Positions 1 to 11,840 of a DNA stretch of 64,000 bases are shown piece by piece (the stretch's first letter is position 1; the number at the start of each line of letters is the position of its first letter). The stretch spans positions 66,652 through 130,651 of the forward strand of contig VSDK01013809.1 in assembly GCA_009767595.1 (NCBI GenBank), given 5' to 3'. The notes under the pieces are model-generated. The model saw only the letters and a list, made by a program, of their open reading frames with translations, had not been told where the DNA came from and did not search any database. The position numbers and the translations under genes are program-made. The DNA comes from Symbiodinium kawagutii (lineage: Eukaryota > Sar > Dinophyceae > Suessiales > Symbiodiniaceae).

Positions 1-327
1 ACCGGCAAGACACGGCAGGGTGACATGCATCACTGGGATCGGCTGTGGCTTTGCTGGGGGGCGGGAGCACCTTTGGAATCTGTCTACGAAACTCTTACCT
101 GACCTCAAAAAACAATCACTGCATAATCATTCCCAGCACTGCTACACCTCGACGACTGCAACGCGCTCTCTCAACCTCTTAAAACTCCCCATGCCTATCC
201 AACTGCTTGTTCAGCTCGGGGCACGCCCGCCACCCCTCTTCAACAACTCACAGCGGCAAATATTCATTTTTACACTTGCCTTCCTGGATACAATTGCCAT
301 CCTTTTGACAACCCCTAGGTCCCCCTG

Positions 328-372
328 CCACTCCATCCGCTCCATCCGCTCCATCCACTCCATCCACTCCAT
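328..372 (+). repeat. CCATCCGCT/CCATCCACT minisatellite
   Basis: Five tandem 9-10-base copies of (C)TCCATCC(G/A)C. Confidence 0.85.
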
Positions 373-649
373 GCTCTTGTATTTTTGTTGTTTTTCCATG
401 TTTCTTTGCAGACTCGAAATTTTTGTGGAACGAGGTTCAACCAGCGCGTGGTCTTGAGACCACTGGAACCAGGTACACCGCTGCCAGCGCCCGGAAGCAC
501 AGCCGCAAAGTCATTCGGTACGACTGCATGACTGGACGCGGTTGAAATCACACGACTCTTGCTTCACATGCCAAGGGGCAGCGAGAGGAGTGTGAGAATG
601 TTTGGTGTCCGCATGTTGAGATCTATATTTTGCGACGCTTTCAATCCTC

Positions 650-835
650 GAAAACAGCAGCAACAACAACTAGCAATAACAACAATAACAATCGCAATAA
701 CAACACTAACAACCATAGTAATAATAACAATAACAGTAAGAATGACAATAACAATAACGATAACGATCACAATAACAACAACATCAAATCCAACAATTAC
801 AACAGCAACAACAGCAGCAGCAGCGGCAGCGGTTC
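650..835 (+). repeat. (AAC/AAT)n microsatellite
   Basis: Imperfect trinucleotide repeat that produces an Asn-rich frame on plus and Ile/Val-rich frames elsewhere. Confidence 0.9.
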
Positions 836-1077
836 ACATCCATCGCCAACAGTCCATATGTTTTACGCCACCAGCAACATGTATGCGATTAGCCATCAGT
901 ATACCAATGATTCACCATCGAGTAATCATTATTCACAAAATTGATTGACCACTATCAACCATTACTAATCGTCAACCATCGAGTAATCATTATATTATGG
1001 TTAACCGTCAACCGCTATCAACCACTCTGCAAATGATGGTCATAGCAAGATTGAACACGGGATGTTGGCCAGGTCAC

Positions 1078-1138
1078 CAACACGGGCTCCTGGGTCTTAA
1101 GCTCTTGAAGCAAACCGCGAATCTCCCGCTTCGGCCAC
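1078..1138 (-). CDS. Probable small exon
   Basis: 61 bases with acceptor ACACTGCAG|G and donor CCCGTGTTG|GTGACC encode WPKREIRGLLQELKTQEPVL, a charged amphipathic helix. A plus frame is also open but lacks matching splice sites. Confidence 0.5.
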
Positions 1139-1362
1139 CTGCAGTGTGTCGCGTTTCGTGCGGCTGCACCAGGCGTTTTCATCCAGCAACCAGCATGACC
1201 TTTGAGTCATGTTTAACCATTTACCATTTATATAGTCATTTTCCATGATTTTCCACCATTGCCTCAAACAAATCCGGACCTTGATGCTGTTTGCTGAGAT
1301 TGATGAAGAACTTCAACAAGACACAGCGAATTTACCAAAACCAGAAAATCCGATCTCCAATT

Positions 1363-1450
1363 CTTCTCAAAATAGGGGTGCCCCCAGTTCTCATCCAAAA
1401 CAAACCATTTCAAGTAGTAAACCGGCCAACTATTTGGGTAACCACCATAG
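1363..1450 (+). mobile_element. MITE1 copy
   Basis: Degenerate copy: TCTCAAAATAGGGGTGCCCC at one end and GGGTAACCACC at the other. Confidence 0.55.
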
Positions 1451-1517
1451 TATGAAACCCCTCCGACTGGTGATTTCTTATTGTCATGGGCTTCTTGCTG
1501 AGCTGCTTGTGGATCAC

Positions 1518-1634
1518 CGGTGCGTTGGTGTCGGTGGCAAGGCTTTTGGCCTCAGCTGAGGACCCGGGGGTGGTGGCTTTCATCGCTGCCAGGAGCATGT
1601 TGAAATGGGCTGCCAGTGTTCCGACCATCGACTG
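1518..1634 (-). CDS. Probable exon of unknown protein
   Basis: 39 codons from TTTCCCGAG|CAG to GCACCG|GTGATC encode SMVGTLAAHFNMLLAAMKAT and SSAEAKSLATDTNAP. The frame stays open on both sides (1410-1685, starting MNFNPLVGNPLSNNF), so the exon may be longer at its 5' end. Helical, alanine-rich; no family recognised. Confidence 0.6.
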
Positions 1635-2431
1635 CTCGGGAAAGTTGTTGGACAGGGGGTTACCAACAAGTGGGTTGAAATTCATTGGAATAATCGGGTC
1701 CCTAGAAATGCTTTCTAGCCACTATTAACAGAGTACAACTGTAGTGGTCTTAATCACTTGTTCATCAACCATGGCCTGGTTCACCACCAGTTTTGTTGGC
1801 CGTTGATCCCAATTATTTGGTTATTAAAGCATCAATTAGAGATGACCTATCAACCATCAACGAGATTTATCCTATTGATAATAATGATATTCAGAATGGT
1901 TAATGATCGTTAACGATCCGTGGTTCCTATTGATGTTGGTTTGTTGGTTCAGTACCATCATTGTTGATGCTGTACTGGTTGGTTCATTAAGCATCATTAG
2001 CCATTCTGATTCTAAACCCTCATGAATCATGTTTTTGTAATGATGAAGCTCACGGTTTGGGCAGTCCTGGTGGCTGCCCCTCCGAAGGGCAGGATACCCT
2101 TGGCTCCTGGCCTCCCTCCTAACTACCAATCAGTAGTGGTGGCTACAGGGTGGTACCCCCTAGTTAGAAATTGGTTAAGATTCGCCATTTAACTATAGTT
2201 ACATCTGCCATAACTAGCAGTTACCATAGGTATCAACCAACTGAGCTAATCAAAGGGGTACCACTAGTGTGGAGGTTCCCTTCCTGGTCAATCACCCATG
2301 TCCCAGCTTCATCATTCACCTCACCAAGCGTCCCTCAGGGCCACTGCCACACCGGCAGCAGCGGCCGGCGCAGCGCGGGCGCCGTGGATGGCGCGCCCGG
2401 GCGGGCCCGGGGCGCGGCGGCCCGGCAGAAC

Positions 2432-2505
2432 CACCCAGGTGGGCGAGGCACCGCGCGAGCCGGGCACGCAGCGAGTGGTCCACATGGCAGCCCGGTGGTT
2501 CTACG
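2432..2505 (-). CDS. Probable RND gene exon before a transmembrane helix
   Basis: Frame between TAGCCCAG|C and CTGGGTG|GTTCTG encodes GCHVDHSLRARLARCLAHLG. In Dispatched/Patched-type proteins the loop after the GYSVxY helix ends with a stretch such as R.R...AL..MG just before the next helix, which this resembles. Phase fits the exon at 4904-5011. The island is very GC-rich and open in other frames on both strands. Confidence 0.45.
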
Positions 2506-3166
2506 CTGGGCTAGTGATGTCTACTGATGGTTGATATTGGTTTGATGAGTGTTGAATGGCGGTTGAGATGGTTTAATGATGATTGACATGGCTGTTTTGC
2601 AAGTCAGTTTGGGGACCAAATCATCACCTTCATTATCCATTGAGAATAGTAAACCAAGCATTTTGGGGGTCACCTATTTGAGAAATCACCATATTGGTTT
2701 GTTGAATGATGGTTCAACCATGGTTGAATGGTGGCTGACATGGTTTAATGATGAGTCAATCATATGGTATTGGTTTGTTGGAGGCTGAGTCATGGTTGAT
2801 AATGGTTTGTTGCTCGGTTTGGTGGGTATTATGAGCGGTGGGACATGTCAGCGCATTCATAGTGGTTTCAAGGCAGCTAGCTGCCAATGTCGGGCAGTGC
2901 CTGATATGACAATACCATGGGTGGACTCAGGTGGACCCATTACTACGCGCTGCGGCTTCCAATTCATCATGTGACAGGCGTCAGGTCTGGCCAAGCCACT
3001 AATTTTGAGTACTCCGCTGCTAGAAGTCATTCAACTCAGCCCCCCATGCGATCCAATGATATTGCAGGTCCTCATGTTTTTTGACGATCAATTTCCAATC
3101 TGGGTCTGCCAGTGGCCATGGTGGCACCGGCGTTCCTTTCCTGTCTCACTATGACAAGACCTCTAC

Positions 3167-3360
3167 CCTGCACCAAAGCTCAATTTCAGCCATGACGTTG
3201 GACGGCCAGATGTATCCTTGTGAAATCGCCATGGTTTCTGTTCATGACCTGAACGTGAGAAGACTGGACCTGGAAGGAAACAAATATAGTCCCAATTCAT
3301 GGCCCTGATCAAGCATCTGCAAAAGTTGTGATCTTTGATGCTGTTGTGTTTTTCCCATCC
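3167..3360 (-). CDS. Probable exon of unknown protein
   Basis: 64 codons are open between ACATCACAAG|GG and GCAGG|GTAGAGG. It encodes CLIRAMNWDYICFLPGPVFS and KPWRFHKDTSGRPTSWLKLS, rich in Trp and Cys. A second minus frame (MGKTQQHQRS...) and a plus frame (3081-3308) are also open, so the frame choice rests on the two splice sites. No family recognised. Confidence 0.5.
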
Positions 3361-4295
3361 CTTGTGATGTTGGAGTGAGACATGAAATCATTACGATCAA
3401 GACAACACAAATGCCTTTATATATGCATATGATATATGTGTATGTGTATGCATGATCGTATTTCTGTACACATACACAATCACATGTATATCTAAATATA
3501 AATACATATATATATATACACATAATACACACATGGGCTGGATAGTTCATTTTCACATTAGACATGAGTACAACGTATACTAGACACAGCAAAACGATCT
3601 GTTTTCCCCTTGATAAATTTCTTGCTCCACTAGTGATACATATTTGTTCATGTGTGTCAGTGAGCAAGCCCAATGATCAAACACCAGCAGGTTGACATGG
3701 ATAGTTGGCCAACCAACCAGTCCCGAAGCAAGTCAACTTGAAAATGGGAACACGCCCTTCGCCCTAAGGAGCCTGCTACACACATCCAGCAAAGAGTGAA
3801 AAAACAGGTGCATGCATGGTAAATTAATTAATGGTAAATTTATGGTTAAATTCATGGTAACAATTCCAGTTCGTTGATGTTTACTTGATGAAACATTCAT
3901 GGTCAATTGTGGTCAATTGATGATTAATTATGGCTAATCGAACTTGATTAGCTAAAAAATGATATGGCCAACAGCAAGAACAAACTCACCAACACAGCAA
4001 GAAAGATCAAAACGCATTGTTGAACCAACCGTCTGGTGGGAAGTAGTAAGGCAACAACCGATTAGTCAACTACGAGCCACTAGTGCCCTCGCCAGGACAT
4101 ATCGGCGACCCTCCTGATGTGACTGCGCACGTTGACAACTATGGCGGCTTACGTGGTCTTACTATTGAGAAATGATGTCCCACTACTGGTTGGTTCAGAA
4201 ACCCCTATATTAACCTCACCCTTGCCAAATTGGTGGTTTCTTGAAATAGAAGTACCCATAAGTAGTATCAAAGATGATTTGAGAGCTTCCCCCAG

Positions 4296-4514
4296 CTACT
4301 AGAACCACCACTTGTTTATGCTGATTCCCTGGAGTTGGTCGAATCATTTGAATTCTTGGAGGGCCTTAACACAAATAAGTTCCTCACTCAGCATCTCGGA
4401 GTCCCCACCTGTTCTGGCATATCCAGCTCAACCCCAACCTCAGCGGATCAGTCCAAGGGAATCGCGTGGCGGTTACACATCAAGGTTTTCTGGAAGTCAC
4501 TGATGCAAGAACAG
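4296..4514 (+). CDS. Probable exon of unknown protein, plus strand
   Basis: A 73-codon frame runs exactly from TCCCCCAG|CTA to GAACAG|GTTTGT, phase 0 at both ends. It includes VYADSLELVESFEFLEGLNT and IAWRLHIKVFWKSLMQEQ. The VYAD...VESFEFL stretch faintly recalls the end of non-LTR reverse transcriptases (YADD ... FKYLG), but the second Asp is missing and nothing else supports it. It is the opposite strand from neighbouring exons. Confidence 0.5.
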
Positions 4515-4718
4515 GTTTGTCCAGCCGGAATTAATAATAAGAGTTGCATGAGATTGCTTGGTGGCATGAACTTCTGACAATCTCTTGTTAGTCACATCAA
4601 GTGTGGACAAAGACCACGCAATGGACAGAATGACCACACAAATCAACTGACCAAACCAATGACCGAGGCAAACAAAACTGCAAGCCTTTGGAAACTATGG
4701 AGATCAGCTTCTAATGTA

Positions 4719-4836
4719 TGGCTATGGGTCAAAAACCTGTACCCCTGGTTCCCCATCATTAACCATTGTTTTCCCTACTATTGTTGGGGATCATCCCCCA
4801 CGAGTTGCTTGTTTGATATTGACCCATAGCCATATC
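4719..4836 (-). mobile_element. MITE2 copy
   Basis: TGGCTATGGGTCAAAAACCT ... TATTGACCCATAGCCATA; inverted ends flanked by TA. Confidence 0.85.
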
Positions 4837-4903
4837 CATAAATAGAATGTATCCCCAGCCGCCCAAAAATAGCGCCCCCACGGGAAGTTGATGAGTGGCT
4901 CAC

Positions 4904-5011
4904 TTTGTCACGACTGGGCGAGGGGTCGTCCCAGTCCCCGCCTGTAGGTCCTCCAAGTCCGCTTCGTCACCGGCCTGTGCTCGCTTTCTGGCAGCCTCGC
5001 AGGTGTCATCG
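4904..5011 (-). CDS. Probable exon, acidic/alanine-rich linker
   Basis: Frame from CAACAAAG|C to ACAAA|GTGAGC encodes DDTCEAARKRAQAGDEADLE and TPRPVVT. It ends two bases into a codon, which fits the exon starting at 2505. A short plus-strand frame is also open here. Confidence 0.45.
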
Positions 5012-6039
5012 CTTTGTTGTTGGAAGATCCGTCATGAGGGCTGGGATATATCCATGAAAAAAATGACCCTATAAGGTAGCTTATAACCCCTACATCCGCC
5101 CGTTTAACATAAGATTTTTGCCTAAGCAGGATCTATCTTTATCGGAAACCAGCATTTAGATACGTATCATGAGATATACTGGTCAAAGGTCGCAGTCACA
5201 ATGATGCTTCATGCTGAGTTCCCTTGTGGTTGCACCACAACATGCTCACTGAATGACAGCATATCCTCCAAGTAGGTCAGCATGCTCCGTATTCGCATGT
5301 GTGATCATTTTTGCTAAATTCAACAGCTACATGGTTCAATCACTGTAATCAAACCATTGCTCGGTGAAGGTTGAACGGTTCAATGATGATGGTCGAACAT
5401 CAACAGCTACAGCCGCACAGGACAAGGTTTCGGACGGTGCTGCCACGGCTGGTTACAGCTGAGCACAAGCGTTTTGAAACACATAGGAATGTCCCTTCCA
5501 AATAAATATTATTATATACTGGTAAAATAATTTGTGATAAGTATTGTAATTTATCGAATAAGTATTATTTTGAGGAATATCCCTTCCAAATTTGTGTAAA
5601 GATGTATTCTACTCAGAAATAGCCGCATAATCGGCGCTATGGCCATACAGTGCAAGCAAATCTCAAATTGCTTCTGGGCCACGTTCTGGAATCATAGTTA
5701 TCTGAGCAAAAGAATCCTAGTGATAGGTAAATCCCCAAATGGTCATGGCTCAACATTTGTATATCCCCTCAACGTACCATCAATTGACCATCATTAACCA
5801 TTACTCAAAAAATGATGGATCTTCAGTTCACAATTAATTAACCATAAAAGTCTTCATGAATTATTCATGAACGAAGTTTGCACAAAACTAACTATTCATT
5901 AACTATTCACAAACCAACTCCTTATTCATGAACTACAGTAACTATTCATCAAGGCTCTTCATTGAGGAACTATTGATAAACTAACTAATTATTCATCAAC
6001 CAACTGTTCATGGACCACTAATCAACCGTTTCAATTCAC

Positions 6040-6175
6040 CACCCAGTCTCCGAGACCACACGTCGGTCGTCGGCTCGGGTCCCGCCTGGGCTTTGGCACG
6101 CGCCAGTTTTCGTCTGCGCACCTTGGCCTTGGGCGAACGCGGCGCTACAGGCAGGGACACCCCGCGACAGGGCTC
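6040..6175 (-). CDS. Probable exon, basic linker
   Basis: GC-rich island with an acceptor ACATAAG|G and a donor at CTGGGTG|GTGAAT. The frame encodes PCRGVSLPVAPRSPKAKVRR and onward through RKLARAKAQAGPEPTTDVW, a basic sequence typical of a cytoplasmic loop. Strand and position suit the RND gene, but phase with the neighbours is not resolved. Confidence 0.5.
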
Positions 6176-6347
6176 CTTATGTTGGAAAATGGCATGTGAA
6201 ACAGGTTACTTTATATGTGAAAACATGGTAGAATAGCTATACAATGTGTGAAAACAGGTGTTTCTATATATGTATATATATATAATAAAACATCTGAAGA
6301 TAGCTAGATAACATGTGAAAACAAGCGTTTAATCATGTTTATTTATG

Positions 6348-6418
6348 GCAGGGTACCCCTAAATCATCCTTTACAAACCATTTATAGGCATTAAACCAAC
6401 CATTTGGGGTACCCATAT
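6348..6418 (+). mobile_element. MITE1 copy, internal part
   Basis: GGTACCCCTAAATCATCC, then AAACCAACCATTTGGGGTAC; outer ends lost. Confidence 0.6.
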
Positions 6419-6842
6419 TTACATGTATAGCATGTATAGCATGCAAAGAATGTGAAACAGGTTTTTCATAGATAATTCTGTATCAAATACATATCATGTT
6501 GTGTATGTATTCATCTGGATTTTCATGCAACACGATGCACACATGTATGTACTTCACCACCTCGTGAAAGGGGTAGTTTCAACTGCGACAGCAAATCCAA
6601 AGGATTTTATCTGCAGGCAACAGACCGCTCAGAGGTGGCATGATCCTGAGAAATATTAGTTAACCAAGCAATCATTCGTTAACACATTGGGAAAAGAAAT
6701 ATGTCTGAGACCACCAACCAATGATAAGTAACTCATTGTGGGTTCATGACCATTTTTTTTCAACGCATGCCATTGGTGATATGATTATCCACAACAGAAG
6801 TGCTGATGGCTTCAGCATGTTCAGAATCTTATCAAAGAAACA

Positions 6843-6955
6843 CTGGTTGGTGGTTGAACCATTCCTATGCAAAATATGCTTGTGAACCCAACCATTTGCT
6901 AGTAATTACTAGTGAAAACAAGACATGTCCATCAAACCACCACCCAGAAACACCA
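6843..6955 (+). mobile_element. MITE3 copy
   Basis: CTGGTTGGTGGTTGAACCAT ... ATCAAACCACCACCCAG. Confidence 0.75.
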
Positions 6956-8018
6956 TATTTCTCAACACAATAACGCTTCGGGGCTGGCACACGTCCGACT
7001 TGTTCTTACCCGGGAGTCCCAGCAGTTTGAACTGCTGGTTTTATGTACCATGAATTTGTGGCGGTGCTGGTAATAGAGGTTGCTACTAGCGACTACCAGG
7101 GTAGGCTTGTAGAGCATTGCAATCTCAGATTTGTAGAGCAATTGTAACCATCCCGGTATGCACCGCAACAAGATCATCAAACACAAACGTGCGTAAAGCC
7201 AAAACATCTATGTATGCCTGCACATGATGTCTGGTTTGCACATAAGCCGTTCAGGGGTTCTATTTGTGTGAGTGTGTAGTTTTGCTTTTCTGCTATGCTA
7301 TTAGTCGGGGCATTGTTCTATTTTCCATAAGAGTCACACTTACCAGCAAAAATGTATGTATCACTGAAAAGTCCTAGAAGCAAAACTGGGTCGCCCCGTA
7401 TCGGTGGGGAAGGTTTTCTCATCATGAGGCTTGACTATTCGGTGGTATTGGTGATGTGTGGTCCCGCCATTGTGTGTATTGAAAAGTGTTTACTACAGTC
7501 CAAGGCCTTTCGTTGTTGATATTAGCTTGACTCGACGCAATCCGTTACAAGTGATGACATATGTATTCCTGGCTCATATGTGGGAGTCGTAACGAAATAA
7601 GCTCATCAAACCCTTTCCCTTTTCTCTTTCCATCAAAGATTTGGTCAATAAACATTATCATAATCTCAAATTTCACCCTCCTGTATCCAAGTGCAAACGT
7701 ACCTCTAGGGATTTTTTTACCCAGCATGTGTATAATACACCATATAACATGTACATAAATTATGAATGTATAGAGATCTTTTACTGTAAATAAACATATA
7801 TATATACATATAAATATCTATGCACAACGTGCATGCATGCAACGTAAAACCATACACATACAAACACACACACACACACACATACACACACAGCGTGTGT
7901 GGCCAGGAATGGCAGCAGCTTGCCGGCTCAAGTTGTCAACGCTTTTAGCAGCCACCAGTTGTGCATGAAATCATATAACAAGTCACTTGGATCCAAATAA
8001 CTAACCATATCCGGGTGA

Positions 8019-8248
8019 TATGGCTATGGGTCAAGCAGCCAATCAAACAACCAATGGTTAATAAAAGCATGGTCAATGGTAATCATAGAGGATAATAGCC
8101 AACAATATTGGGGATATACAAGCTATACGTGGTTGTGGGTCAATAGTAATTAACCAACTAATGGGGGACAATCGCCAACAATCATGGGCAACAATGGTAA
8201 ATCATGGGGGAACCAGGGGTATGGGGTTTTGACCCATAGCCATATGAC
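8019..8248 (+). mobile_element. MITE2 copies, one nested in another
   Basis: TATGGCTATGGGTCAAGCAG at the left, a second GTTGTGGGTCAATAGTAATT inside, common right end GGTTTTGACCCATAGCCATA. Confidence 0.8.
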
Positions 8249-8526
8249 CAATATAAAATTGGTTTGTGATCAAGTATAATAACAATGATGCCACTATTCC
8301 ATTTGCTTAACTAACCAAATGATTAGTCATATGATTCTGAAGCTTCGTGGTCAGTGGCCAATTAAATATCACTAAATATGTATAGTAAATGAATATATAT
8401 ATATACATATTTTAAGTAATCAAATATATATATATAATTAATTGAATATTTCATATAAATAAAAACAGACTTAAATATTCAAACATATGATGTAACAATC
8501 TACCCATCTACTATGGCCGTGGGCAC

Positions 8527-8643
8527 CCCCATCGCTGGCCACACAGCCGCGCACCACTGTGCTGCGCAGCCTCTGCTTCAAGGAGATCACTGTCGCTTGC
8601 TCTCATCTGGCGCAGGGGCCCAGGCGGCGCCGGCGACCGGTTA
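8527..8643 (-). CDS. Probable exon, polar linker; possibly RND gene
   Basis: Minus frame between GGCTGAG|T and GATGGG|GTGCCC encodes SDSDLLEAEAAQHSGARLCG with a basic proline-rich lead. If exon d ends at the GT near 9143 the phase fits. A 54-residue plus-strand frame also crosses the island, so the strand is not certain. Confidence 0.4.
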
Positions 8644-9169
8644 CTCAGCCAGCCGGAAAGTCAAATAACCACCCGTTCTAAATACAAATGATGGATGTCA
8701 AATATTGCTACATGACATCCAAAAACCAAATGACATCGAACATTCCAAATGATGGATGTCAAATGTACCCTCTAGAAAGCTTAAATATACCAAATCATTC
8801 CAAGCAACCCCAAATACTAAGAGGAATGGAAATAAGCTTGAAACTTACAACCAAAGAAATAATGGATGTCACATGTACCAGACTTATGTCTCATGATCCT
8901 CATGATCCGTGAAAATTCATGATGAGGGCATTCATCACTCGATACCATGATTCAATGAAAAATCAATGTTTTACCGAGCCTTACAAAACCAAACACTGAT
9001 CAAATTCGAATCATCACCCTCCTTGACGCTTCACCTCGAACTTTTCACAAGGAAAATCCGTTGACTCTACTGCCAAACAGCAGGCAAACCCGCCCTGACA
9101 TCCGTTGATCCCTTGGCCTTCCAACGACGGGGGGGCCACCAACCCGTGGCGTGACGCCGGCAGCCTCGC

Positions 9170-9282
9170 CTGGTTGTAGTTGTGGGCGATGTGCAGGGCA
9201 TAGGTCACCGAGTATCCCACGAAGATCACCAGGGAGATCACCTGGCAGAAACCCATGGCAGCTGCGGCCCATGCGCACGTTG
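9170..9282 (-). CDS. RND/Dispatched-Patched-type transmembrane exon d
   Basis: This exon encodes ISLVIFVGYSVTYALHIAHN. In Dispatched, Patched and related RND proteins the equivalent segment reads roughly I.LVI.VGFSVDY..H.AH.Y, so the match covers helix and signature. The usual Asp after SV is Thr here; in the family that acid is linked to proton or cation movement, so this half may act differently. The acceptor is CTTGAAG|CA. The 3' end is either a GC donor (AACCAG|GCGAGG, used here) or GT at about 9143. An open frame continues to 9014 but loses protein character. The product should be a multi-pass lipid or sterol transporter. Confidence 0.75.
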
Positions 9283-9354
9283 CTTCAAGCCGATGTGCCA
9301 TGGAGAAATCTGGGTCATGTTGGTTTGGAACGGTTTGGAATATGACATAAGCCT

Positions 9355-9440
9355 TGTGAATTCATGTGAATTCAGGTGAATTTCGTGCGAAGTCATGTGA
9401 ATTCATGTGAATTCATGATGACATGCTTGATTACATGCTT
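9355..9440 (+). repeat. CATGTGAATT decamer repeats
   Basis: Tandem CATGTGAATT/CAGGTGAATT units followed by two CATGCTTGAT units; sits just 5' of RND exon d on the minus strand. Confidence 0.8.
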
Positions 9441-9573
9441 GATGATATGATGATCAAGGTTCATCCGTGGTAATGATGAGCTGTGGACTATAGTGGTTAA
9501 TGAATGGTGAAAGGTGTATGAGGTTCCATGATGATAAAACAACATGAATTCGTAACAATTGTGATGTTTCGCC

Positions 9574-9672
9574 ATGTGGGTGTTTCTCACGTCATAGGGG
9601 TACTCCTTAATCATCCTCAGCCATTTATAGTTGCGACTTTGTCGGTTCCCCATGGCTTGAGAAACCACCATG
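9574..9672 (+). mobile_element. MITE1 copy, CATAGGGG subtype
   Basis: GTTTCTCACGTCATAGGGGT to CCCCATGGCTTGAGAAACCA, with inverted ends. Confidence 0.75.
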
Positions 9673-10779
9673 AGCTCCTTACCTCTGTTTCGAAGTTGAG
9701 TACCCCCAGCGGCTCGTCTCCCCTCCCAACTAGCTGCGGAATCATTAGATTATGGAGGTTATCTAAAAAATCCAGTTATCCAATAGCTATAACGAACAAA
9801 TTCATAATTTGGTTCTCTAATAAATAATTGACAAATGTTATAATCAATCAGAGTATGAAAATTGTTGATAGTAGCAAATAATATGTGGTACCCGCTCAGC
9901 CACCAGTCAAATGCTGAAAATCACTGCTGGTTATCAACTGCTCCCAGTTGGAAGCACTCGTTTAATTACCAGCAGCAGGGAATCTTTGCGCTTTGCAAAG
10001 CGGGGGGGGGGTAACCAGAACACCCGTTGAATCATATTGAAAGGACATGCCTGTTCTTGTGCTACCAATGTTTCAAGCTGGTATCCGTGTACACTGCTGC
10101 TTGCTGATGAAATAGCCCTCATCCTGCAAACCACCTACCCTCAATTGAAATTTCCAGGCACGTTTCGTTTTGTTGGGTTTTGCTTTCCATATTCCATTCC
10201 TCCATCGACTGCGAAGGAACGTCCCACACAACACAGCCACAAACAATCATTCCAGTGTCAACGCAACTTTCTAGGTTGGTAAAGTACTGGATCCCGTGCC
10301 AAGTGAAAAAAAAATATCCTTTGGTGGTTTCACTCAAACAACTGCTCAACGCTAGTGGTGTGATCACGAAAGCTGCTGAAGCACCAACAGCAACAGCAAG
10401 AAGCGCTTGCGCAAATTTCAGGCAGCTGGTTCCAATTTCAGAATCTGGAATACTCTATGGCATTATAATTGTACAATGTCAAAGATTCCAGAGAGAAAAC
10501 AGTCACTGCCCCAGGTACTGATCAACACTTCCCAGGGGCCTCAATGGGTCCAATGGACCAGGCCATCAAACACGAAATGTAGAAGGCCAAACCTGGAGTC
10601 GAGGAGACGGAGCACTGAGCACTTCTGTGTTCACCTTTCCATGGTTCCATTCAGCTTATCCAATATGATTCATGGATTCACCAAAAATATGCTTCCAATA
10701 ACAAACTTTTTTTGATGCCCAATAACAAATGTATTGATACAATGTTGGATTTTTGGAGTTGGTTTCTTCTGTGTGCAAG

Positions 10780-10959
10780 AATGGTGTATCTATCTATCTA
10801 TCTCTATCAATCAATCAATAAATCAATAAATCAATCAATCAATCAATCCAAATCAAATCAAATCAAATCAAATCAAATCAAATCAAATCAATCAATCATC
10901 ATGACCACATTAATTGCCATTGTCAACCAAATCAACCACTATGAACTATTTCTTATAAC

Positions 10960-11012
<53 letters not shown>
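10780..11012 (+). repeat. Compound microsatellite
   Basis: TATC, then AATC, then (AAATC)n, and after a short spacer (ATC)n of about 16 units. Lies in the RND intron just before exon c. Confidence 0.95.
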
Positions 11013-11047
11013 ACCCATGAATGATCCTTGCCCCCAACGCCAGCCAC

Positions 11048-11111
11048 CTGTGATCACCACGACCACCACGCAGGTCACGATCACGGCCAGCCATACGTCG
11101 CCGGTGAAGAG
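11048..11111 (-). CDS. RND/Dispatched-like membrane protein, exon c (transmembrane helix)
   Basis: 64 bases with acceptor CGCACCCAG|CTC and donor ATCACAG|GTGGC. It encodes LFTGDVWLAVIVTCVVVVVI, a transmembrane helix at the position where Dispatched and Patched proteins carry the helix before the GxSVDY-type segment. It ends one base into a codon, matching exon d. Confidence 0.65.
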
Positions 11112-11207
11112 CTGGGTGCGGGCCGCACCGAGTTCAGTGATGGGCAGAACCAGTCGGTTCAGTGATGGTCAATTGATGGTTAAATGATGCTTATTTTTTA
11201 TTTCGAC

Positions 11208-11250
11208 CACGCGAGCGATCTCGCAGCCAAGGGGGGCGCTGTGCTCGGCC
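11208..11250 (-). CDS. RND/Dispatched-like membrane protein, exon b (micro-exon)
   Basis: 43 bases with acceptor ACCAAG|GG and donor CGCGTG|GTCG. It encodes AEHSAPLGCEIARV, the stretch just before a transmembrane helix. It takes one base from the previous codon and ends in phase 0, matching both neighbours. The island is sharply GC-rich in AT-rich surroundings. Confidence 0.55.
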
Positions 11251-11269
11251 CTTGGTAACCAAACAAATG

Positions 11270-11840
11270 ATGGTTAATAAATGGTTAAATGATAGTTCAT
11301 TCATGGTAAATCAGTGGTAAAAGGATGGTTAATCTGGCTAAATTATATAATTAATCGTCAATTGATGGTTAATATGATTAATTAGTGATTAAATGATGGT
11401 CAATTAATAGTCAACCATTGATGGTTAATATAGTAATAGCAAGTTTATTATAGTGATTAATTATAGTTCATTGATAATAGTAACAATATGGTTTAGTGAT
11501 GGTCAGTTAAGGTTCATTATAGTGATTATACAATGGTTAGTAAAGTGATGAACAATCAATTTACTAATAGTCAATCGTCAATTGGGGTTCATTATACCAT
11601 CACGGACAATTATACCATCAACGGGTGAGTGATTCTACCATGGTTAATTGTGATTAAACAATGGTTCATTCTGATTATACAATGTATTAAACCATAGTCA
11701 ACTGGTGTTCGTTCTGATTAGACAATGGTCACTGAATAGTCAATTCAGGATTGAGAGTTTATAACTATATAGTGAGATGGTCAACTGATGCTTAATGATG
11801 GTGAATCGATGGTCAATCCTTTATATTAACTATTTATAGT
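11270..11840 (+). repeat. Degenerate ATGGTTAATG-type repeat region, intron
   Basis: Many imperfect 10-12-base copies of ATGGTTAA(T/G)TGATGG. No open frame. Lies between RND exons a and b. Confidence 0.8.

Larger units (their letters stand above)
6180..8500. other. Long non-coding stretch
   Basis: AT-rich, with a MITE1 fragment, one MITE3, two nested MITE2 copies, a CA repeat at 7861-7892 and TA-rich tracts near 6270 and 8390. A minus frame at 6962-7207 has no protein signature. Probably intron. Confidence 0.6.

Noticed and set aside
564-948. Asn-rich and Ile-rich frames
   Set aside because: Translation of the AAC/AAT microsatellite.
3081-3308. 75-codon plus frame
   Set aside because: The minus strand has a full open frame bounded by AG|G and GG|GTAGAG over the same bases, which is better supported, though not proven.
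10037-10282. LLLADEIALIL as a reverse transcriptase box
   Set aside because: The ADD catalytic pair is absent and flanking residues do not fit; frames on both strands here are weak.
10310-10422. Hydrophobic minus frame (LLAVAVGASAAFVITPLALS) as an RND exon
   Set aside because: It lies between RND exons c and d, but its phase would break a junction that already fits exactly.
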